This document shows positions 57,864 through 64,000 of a DNA stretch of 64,000 bases, one piece after another (within the stretch, counting starts at the first letter, position 1; each line of letters begins with the position of its first letter). Source of the stretch: Culex pipiens pallens (lineage: Eukaryota > Arthropoda > Insecta > Diptera > Culicidae); contig NC_068937.1 of the NCBI RefSeq assembly GCF_016801865.2, positions 14,441,605 to 14,505,604 on the forward strand. The letters run 5' to 3'. Both the position numbers and the translations under genes were made by a program. The notes beneath the pieces were generated by a model, which had not been told where the DNA came from, ran no database searches, and saw nothing but the letters and a program-made list of their open reading frames with translations.

Positions 57864-59167
57864 AGGTCGTATCGAGGTGCTCCGATTTGGATGAAACTTT
57901 CAGCGTTTGTTTGTCTATACATGAGATGAACTCATGCCAAATATGAGCTCTCTACGACAAAGGGAAGTGGGGTAAAACGGGCATTGAAATTTGAGGTCCA
58001 AAAAACATAAAAAATCTTAAAATTGCTCGCATTTCAGTAAAACTCCATCATTTCCAACTATCTTAGATGCATTTGCCAAGTCTTTTGAAGCACTTTAAAA
58101 TGTGCCATAGACATCCAGGATTGGTTTGACTTTTTCTCTTAGCTTTTGCAAATTACTGTTAAAAATTGATTTTTTTAAAACTTTAATATCTTTTTGCAAC
58201 AGCCTCCAACACCCATACTCCCATAGGTCAAAAGGGGGAAAGGGAATTTCATGGACTATAAGCCTACAATAATAACTTTTTGGCCAATCGCAGTTTTTCT
58301 CATAGTTTTTCGATTTTTCTATAACAAACTTTTAACAACGTTAGTTTTTGCCCTGTAGGCTCCCATAGCGGCACTTTTTGGTCTCAATTTTGTCATATTC
58401 GGAATCCTCGGAAAATTTCACGTTAGTTAGAAGTATTGAAGTTGTAAATTTGATTTAAAAAATAATTAAATAAAACATTTTTGAAAAAAGAAATAGATCT
58501 TATTTACTCTGTGGTCAATACGTCAAATGCAACAAATTGTTAAAAAATATTTTAATTCATTCTAAATGGCATTTTTTTCAATCAAATTTACAACTCCAAT
58601 ACTTCTAACTAACGTGAAATTTTCCGAGGATTCCGAATATGACAAAATTGAGACCAAAAAGTGCCGCTATGGGAGCCTACAGGGCAAAAACTAACGTTGT
58701 AAAAAGTTTGTTATAGAAAAATCGAAAAACTATGAGAAAAACTGCGATTGGCCAAAAAGTTATTACCGTAGGCTTATAGTCCATGAAATTCCCTAACTTT
58801 TGACCTATAAGAGTATGGGTGTTGGAGGCTGTTGCAAAAAGATATTAAGGTTTTAAAAAAATCAATTTTTAACAGTAATTTGCAAAAGCTATGAGAAAAA
58901 GTTAAACCAATCCTGGATGTCTATGGCTCATTTTGAAGTGCTTCAAAAGACCTGCTGAATGCATCTAAGAGAGTTGGAAATGATGAAGTTTTACTGAAAT
59001 GCGAGCAATTTTAAGATTTTTTATGTTTTTTGGACCTCAAACTTCAAAGCCCGTTTTACCCCACTTCCCTTTGTCGTAGAGGGCTCAGATTTGGCATGAG
59101 TTCATCTCATGTATAGGCAAACAAACGCTGACAGTTTCATCCAAATCGGAGCACTTCGATACGACCT
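57864..59167. mobile_element. Foldback element 3: 1.3-kb palindrome
   Basis: AGGTCGTATCGAGGTGCTCC at the left matches GGAGCACTTCGATACGACCT at the right. Arms of about 585 bp pair around an AT-rich loop (about 58456-58576). Arm identity looks slightly lower than in the element at 48.8 kb, so it may be older. It lies in sdk intron 5 and is non-coding. Confidence 0.88.
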
Positions 59168-60074
59168 CTAGAATAAACCGAGCAATATTTACAAATCATA
59201 ATTACTGTCATGATAATGATTGAAAAAAGTTTCAATGGCATTTCCTTGAATTTAAAATTTGATAATTAAATATATATATAATTTTTTAATAATTGGGTAC
59301 TAAAGCCCTATGTCAATTTTTATGTACAACGGTAAAAAACACGATTAAAAACCATTTCTGATCACTTTTTTTCATTTTAACGCAAAAAATTGTTTTGACA
59401 AGACAACATTTTCTCGATGGAAAAACTATGGTCCCCTTGGAACGAGCTGTCAAGTAGGAGCTTTTCTGTCAAGAAGGACCGCGAGGTTAATTTTTCAAAA
59501 TTGATTTAAAAATCCATTTTAAACTCTTTGTGGTCGTATAAAGGGTCATTGTGCTCAGAAAAATAAGCTTTATCGCTGTGAACAATAATATCAGCAACCT
59601 AAGCTTCATTTTAGGACCCAATTTCATATGCTTTTAAATGTTTTTTTTATTTATTATTTTTTAAATGTCATTAACAAAACACTGAGAAATTTCAAATCTG
59701 CTTTTAAAGGAAAATAAGCCTGCTCTTTTTTAAACCAAAAACAATCATTTATATATTTGTTGTATTATTTTTAAATTTAATTTTCACGAGTTGTATTTGA
59801 AGTATTTTTTTTTTGAATTTAGGTTTTTAAACTGTTATTTTAAATCTATAATATGTTCAATTGTATTTAAAAATCGATTGTAATTTCATAGCAAATGAAT
59901 TTATATTTTTATTCAGTTTTGGAATTTTATTTGAAGCAGGCTTAAAGAACATTCGGAATAATTTTGAGTTCTGAATGGTTTTATTCCTTTGAATTTAAAT
60001 AAAATTAATGTGAGTATTTTTAAATTTAATTTTATTTTTTTTTAATTGTTTGAATGTTCTTTTTGTCCATTTTT

Positions 60075-60600
60075 AGAATTAGCTTATTTTGAATTTGATT
60101 CTGGATAATTTTTAAATTTCATTACGATTAGGTATGCTTAAATTTTAATTTTAAAATTATTTCATCAAAATTATGAAAGGATAGAAAAATGAGTTCAGTT
60201 AAAATTTATTTAAGATTTTTTTAAATATTATTTTTTTATAATTATTTAGATGTTTTTTTCTTCTTATTTTTATTTGAATTAGCTTCTATTTAAGTTTAAT
60301 TCTAAATATTTTTTTAAATAACATTTCGATATCACTTAAATTTTATTTTAAAATTATTTCATCAAAATTATGAAATGATAGAACAAAAAATTAAATAATT
60401 GAATTCAGTTAAAATCTAATTGAGATTTTTTTTTTAATTGTTATTGAAAAAATCTTAGAATTTTTTTTTTTTAAATTGGAATTAGCTCATTTTAAATTTG
60501 ATTCTAATTTAGTTTTTAAATTCTATTCGATATCGTTTAAATTTTTTTCAAAATTATTTCATCAGCTTTATGAAATGATTAAAAAAAATTAAATAATTCC
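60075..60600. repeat. ~200-bp tandem repeat, three diverged copies
   Basis: Segments starting near 60080, 60280 and 60481 share AATTAGCT...TTGATTCT and AAAATTATTTCATCA followed by ATGAAATGAT at the same relative positions, about 200 bp apart. Confidence 0.65.
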
Positions 60601-60929
60601 TATTTTGACATTTTATGTATATTTAAATAAACTTGAATATTTCTAAAAAACTATGCATTTTTGATAATTTTCAAAACTGATTTAAAAATCATTTCTATTT
60701 TTTAAATAATATTAGTTAAACAACACTAACAACTAACACAAATTTTATTCAAAGTATTTGTTGTAATTTTGAAGGGTGTAAACTGTTAAAAATATTTGAA
60801 ACGGTCAATAATCAAAATAATGGTTTTTCGCTGTCTTTTTATTTTTTTTTTCATTTTATGATTTGAAAAAAAAAATGGGTTTCACTCCTTTTCAGTTTTA
60901 TGTTAGTTAACAATGTTTTACCTTAATTT

Positions 60930-61137
60930 TCTAAAAACTTTTGTTATCTTATTTTTTTTTTTAAAAAGACAATAAAAAAATTTTGATGTTTTGTTTTTTG
61001 GGTGTTCTTGAAACCGCATTGAGTTAGTGTTGAATATCACTGACTCAAAGCAAAAAAAAATAATAACCCAAAAAGCAAAAAAAATAAAAATAATAATAAA
61101 TAAAATTTTGTTCATTGGACCTTTAAACAAACTCCAG
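60930..61137. mobile_element. Small palindromic repeat, copy 1
   Basis: Contains a diverged version of the TTTTTGGGTG / CACCCAAAAAGC inverted pair around a TGACTCAA centre, and ends in CTCCAG. Related to 61973-62117. Confidence 0.45.
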
Positions 61138-61630
61138 ATTTCAATGAATTAATCAATATTTTTCAAATGTTTTTAATTTATTTTTTATATTACAACATTT
61201 TTTTAATGCAATTATTTTTACGGTTATGTGCTTTAAATTTAAATAAAAAAATCTACTGAATTTTTAAATGCGGCAGGTTTTGGTTCTGCAATTTTGATCA
61301 AAAATTAATAAAACTTGACTTGAACTCATCTTAAAATTAAAATATAAATGTAAAAAAACTCCAGATTTCTATGAGTGATTAATTTGGAAATCATTTCACT
61401 GAAGTTGATCATCAATTTTTATTAATTTCATTCAGACCAGTGTGACTTTTCAGACGAAATCAAATAAAAACATATAAATTTTAATTTTATTAAAAAACTT
61501 TGCCAAGATTTATCAAAAAGTTAAAATAAAGAATGTTTGAATTGTTTTGATTAAAAAAAACAGAATCTAGACAGAAACTTGAAATAAAATTTGCATTGGC
61601 CTATTGTTAGACAAGCAAAAATAAAAGTTA

Positions 61631-61851
61631 AGGAGCCATTACACTACCGCAAACAAATATACAAACTCGCACTTTTTCGTGTTTGACAGTTTGCTAAACT
61701 CGAAAACTTGTTTGCGGAAAACAAGGCAAGGCATGTATGCAGGCTGACGTTTGTACAAACAAATCCAGGTAAACAAACAAAGCAGGCAAACTGGCAAACT
61801 TTTAAAAAAGCGCGGGTTTGTTTGTTTGTTTGGCGTAGTGTAATAGCTCCC
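61631..61851. mobile_element. Harbinger-like MITE, 221 bp
   Basis: The terminal inverted repeats AGGAGCCATTACACTAC and GGGAGCTATTACACTACG extend through GCAAACAAA. The target duplication is TTA at 61628-61630 and 61852-61854. A 3-bp TTA/TAA duplication with G-rich termini fits PIF/Harbinger. Non-coding. Confidence 0.75.
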
Positions 61852-61972
61852 TTAGAAAAACAGTTATTTCATACCAACTGAACTTGCAATAAACAAATCT
61901 TGGAAAATAACAATGATTCGTGCAAACTTTCATCAAGGTTTCAAAAAAATAAATATAAAATAAAAAACAAAT

Positions 61973-62117
61973 CTGGAGTTTTTTTTTAAAAGGTCCTATA
62001 AACCAAATTTTCATTTTTTGCTTTTTGGGTGTTTTTGAATATCCCTGACTCAAGGCGGTTCTAAAAACACCCAAAAAGCAAAAAAAAAAATTGGTTCTTT
62101 TCAAAAAAAAACTCCAG
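61973..62117. mobile_element. Small palindromic repeat, copy 2
   Basis: CTGGAG...CTCCAG ends and an inner inverted pair GCTTTTTGGGTG / CACCCAAAAAGC give a 145-bp hairpin-forming element. Confidence 0.6.
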
Positions 62118-62962
62118 AAATGTTTTTAAAAAATTTCATCAAAATAGAATTATTTTATATTTTTAAAATTTTCAAAATTCTATGATGTTAAATCCTCATC
62201 CATCAAACGTCATGCTCCAAATTTTGACAGATCGACCCTTAGCCCATCACAACCCAGATTGACACATCGCCATAAATTATAGCAGCACCACTGTACCCAG
62301 TACCGCAGTTCACCCTAGCCTAGAGAGACCTCTGTAGAGAGTTGCAGTTCAACTGCCGCGCACCCCCCCAAACACGTGGAAAATTGGAATTCCAGACCGC
62401 GCCACCACCACATCACATCACAACACCTAATCGACTTAATTTACGTTTTTTAGCGTGTCCCCTCTTCACCCTCCACATCACCGACCACCACCCTCCTCCC
62501 AAATTAGCATGCGATTAACCAATAATAATCCATTGTTTGCAGCGCTCCGCTGTCGATTTTTGTTTGGTTTTAATTTTTGGCCGGCCCCCCTTAAAACACG
62601 TTTTAGCATGAATCGCCGATGGGAAGATGGCTCTTAAGTCGCTTTTGTGCAGAAATTTTCCGATTTGCAAACAATGGCGTTACGAAACGTCCATATGAGT
62701 GGGCCGGATTGGGTCAGTCGACGAGATGAACTTGGCAAAGTTTGATAACAAACGATTTTTAATTGACAGCTTGTGGGCGGTTTGTTTTGAAGCAGGCCGC
62801 TACTGTTGTTTTAACCAAAGCAAGAAGCTGTCAAAATTCACTATGGCGTTTGTTTACAAACAAATCATTTTAAAGCATGCTTACTAATCGCACATCACCG
62901 CAAACTAACGTCACCAACATCACCAAGGTCACAACGCAACTAACCGTCACTCTTCCCGACAG
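62118..62962. other. sdk intron 5, 3' end
   Basis: Unique sequence with rising G+C (62.2-62.6 kb) before the exon 6 acceptor. Short open frames have no domain. Confidence 0.45.
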
Positions 62963-63082
62963 CATCCGTCCCAATTCTGGAGATGAGTCCGACCAACCAA
63001 ACCGTCCTGGACGGCAAGGACGCCACGATGCACTGCCGAGCCGTGGGCGCTCCGACGCCGAACATCACCTGGGTCTTCAACG
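62963..63082 (+). CDS. sdk: sdk exon 6: N-terminal half of Ig5
   Basis: The acceptor is TTCCCGACAG|CA and the donor AACG|GTAAGT, phase 1 both sides, 120 bp. It encodes about residues 500-539: the linker Ser-Val-Pro-Ile-Leu-Glu-Met, the Asp-Gly-Lys-Asp-Ala-Thr-Met-His-Cys strand with Cys524, and Trp536 in Asn-Ile-Thr-Trp. The Asn-Gln-Thr and Asn-Ile-Thr sequons suggest glycosylation. It joins in frame to either exon 4 (making Thr at the junction) or exon 5 (making Pro). Confidence 0.94.
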
Positions 63083-63213
63083 GTAAGTACAGACAGTCAA
63101 GGTCAACCTTGAACCCCTTGTGCACACCACCACTAACTGCTGCGTTACGTTTCATGCTCCTCCCCGTCCGGCTAACCCTCTGTTTGCACCCCGACCTTGC
63201 ACCCTACCACCAG

Positions 63214-63369
63214 AATCACAAGGTATCGAACTGTCCGGCCGGATCCAGATCCTGGACTCGGGCGATCTGCTGATCTCGAACGTGCGCGAGTCCGACACCG
63301 GTCTGTACACCTGCATCCGGGCCAATGAAGCCGGAGTCGTTACCGGAGAGGCCCACCTGGGCGTCATGG
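63214..63369 (+). CDS. sdk: sdk exon 7: C-terminal half of Ig5
   Basis: The acceptor CTACCACCAG|AA follows a 131-bp intron, and the donor is ATGG|GTAAGT. The 156-bp phase-1 exon encodes residues 540-591. It holds the Asp-Ser-Gly-Asp-Leu-Leu-Ile strand, the Asp-Thr-Gly-Leu-Tyr-Thr-Cys motif with Cys573 (partner of Cys524) and the Ala-Asn-Glu-Ala-Gly turn typical of I-set domains. Confidence 0.94.
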
Positions 63370-63449
63370 GTAAGTGGTCGCGTTACGTTACTAACACGCG
63401 TTACGAATGGTTTGAGTCTTTGCTAACCCCTTTCGGGATTTTTTGACAG

Positions 63450-63576
63450 TTCGAACGCAGATCGTGCAACCTCCGGCGGACACGACGGTGCTGCTCGGTC
63501 ACACCGCAGCCCTCCAGTGCAAGGTCTCGTCGGATCCGACCGTCCCGTTCAACATCGACTGGTACCGGGAGCCACA
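63450..63576 (+). CDS. sdk: sdk exon 8: N-terminal half of Ig6
   Basis: The exon follows an 80-bp intron (acceptor TTTTTTGACAG|TT) and ends at CCACA|GTACGT. It enters in phase 1 and leaves in phase 2, the first non-phase-1 junction in the series. It encodes residues 592-633: Val-Arg-Thr-Gln-Ile, then Cys615 in Leu-Gln-Cys-Lys-Val and Trp629 in Ile-Asp-Trp-Tyr-Arg. Confidence 0.93.
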
Positions 63577-63633
63577 GTACGTTACCCCTAACCCCGTAAC
63601 AGCCACCCATGTAACGACCTTGCCCTCCCCCAG

Positions 63634-63935
63634 GCGTCAACCGATCAAGAACAGCCAGCGGATCGCCGTCAAGGCGGACGGCACGCTGGAGATCATCGAG
63701 GTGCGGCCCTCGGACGTTGGCCAGTACTCGTGCATCGTTACGTCGCCCGGAGGTAACGAGACGCGATCGGCACGGCTGAGCGTGGTGGAACTCCCGTTTG
63801 CTCCTACGAACGCCAAAGCGGTCCGGCTGAACACCGCTACCCACCGAGCGATCAACGTTTCCTGGACCCCGGGCTTCGACGGGAACAGCCCCGTCCTCAA
63901 GTTCATCATCCAGCGGCGGGAAGTCCCGGAGCTGG
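63634..63935 (+). CDS. sdk: sdk exon 9: end of Ig6 and start of FN3-1
   Basis: After a 57-bp intron (acceptor CTCCCCCAG|GC) this 302-bp exon encodes residues 634-734. The first part completes Ig6, with Cys667 in Asp-Val-Gly-Gln-Tyr-Ser-Cys (partner of Cys615) and Gly-Gly-Asn-Glu-Thr near the end. From about residue 685 the sequence turns FN3-like: Leu-Pro-Phe-Ala-Pro-Thr-Asn at the A strand, Ile-Asn-Val-Ser-Trp-Thr-Pro at the B strand and Phe-Ile-Ile-Gln-Arg-Arg-Glu at the C strand. This Ig6-to-FN3 switch in one exon is a good diagnostic for Sidekick. Donor CTGG|GTAAGT, phase 1. Confidence 0.95.
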
Positions 63936-63997
63936 GTAAGTTCCAAACCCGAAACCACCAAAAAAAACTCCGTCCTAACCCCGAATCCCGCTTCCAG

Positions 63998-64000
63998 GTC
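63998..64000 (+). CDS. sdk: sdk exon 10, first bases only
   Basis: The window ends three bases after a good acceptor (CCCGCTTCCAG|GTC), 62 bp beyond the donor of exon 9. G plus GT would restore Gly, consistent with the phase-1 donor upstream. Nothing more of the exon is visible. It should continue the first FN3 domain. Confidence 0.75.

Larger units (their letters stand above)
59168..61627. other. sdk intron 5, AT-rich sequence
   Basis: Very AT-rich with small repeats listed separately. No coding or RNA evidence. Confidence 0.45.
27134..64000 (+). other. sdk: sidekick (sdk) locus, 5' part; gene continues beyond window
   Basis: Sidekick is a single-pass cell-surface adhesion protein with six Ig domains followed by thirteen FN3 domains. 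In flies it acts at tricellular adherens junctions and in visual-system lamination, and in vertebrates in synaptic lamina choice. The order read here (signal peptide, Ig1-Ig6, start of FN3-1) and the exon sequences match the Sidekick family rather than other Ig-CAMs. Introns are 8.1, 16.3, 4.1, 0.18, 5.6 kb and then 131, 80, 57 and 62 bp, so the 5' half is spread out by repeats and the 3' half is compact. Most junctions are phase 1, as is usual for modules of extracellular proteins. Residue numbers in the exon entries assume the candidate exon at 27134 and inclusion of the cassette exon. Confidence 0.9.

Overview
This is a non-coding-rich stretch of an insect nuclear genome, most likely a culicine mosquito and probably Culex. 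The evidence is eukaryotic split genes with GT-AG introns, nuclear tRNA-Pro genes with Pol III terminators, a double-tRNA-headed SINE of the kind described in Culex, and abundant mosquito-type foldback and MITE elements. The genus is inferred from remembered repeat families and was not checked by search.

The only protein-coding gene I can support is the 5' part of sidekick (sdk), on the + strand. It encodes an immunoglobulin/fibronectin-III homophilic adhesion receptor. Seven exons are clear (35308-35409, 51689-51865, 56013-56888, 62963-63082, 63214-63369, 63450-63576, 63634-63935). One further exon (57072-57353) looks like an alternative cassette, and an exon begins at 63998 and runs out of the window. 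A candidate signal-peptide exon (27134-27194) ends in exactly the phase the next exon needs. Together they encode a signal peptide, Ig domains 1-6 and the start of the first FN3 domain. The rest of the gene lies to the right.

Layout. 1-5.9 kb: AT-rich DNA, an A/C-rich G-poor island and unique sequence. 3.4-10.4 kb: a field of about 20 copies of a near-palindromic box around TGACGTAGTCCTACGTCA, with five tRNA-Pro genes (three CGG, two AGG) embedded at 5.97-7.81 kb. 9.7-14.7 kb: a second, unrelated spaced-box array (CAGTTCAAAATGACATCAAC) that reverses orientation around a 0.9-kb core. 17.5-23.5 kb: foldback elements, a 10-bp satellite with a 338-bp higher-order repeat, and nested MITEs. 25-26.7 kb: minisatellites in duplicated segments. 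25.6-33 kb: a second field of the TGACGTAGGACTAC box and a solo LTR. 33.5-36 kb: a third spaced-box array (ACAAGGGCGTCTATGT) straddling sdk exon 2. 37.4-39.8 and 43.0-45.8 kb: two large (AAAATTGAC)n satellites. 48.8-50.2 and 57.9-59.2 kb: two more long palindromic elements. 54.65-55.02 kb: the double-tRNA SINE. 61.6 kb: a Harbinger-like MITE.

The most unusual feature is the set of independent arrays in which a short box (16-20 bp) stays nearly invariant every 100-150 bp while the DNA between copies has diverged. They occur upstream of sdk and in its introns. The pattern suggests either very old tandem repeats with one constrained segment or recurrent protein-binding sites.
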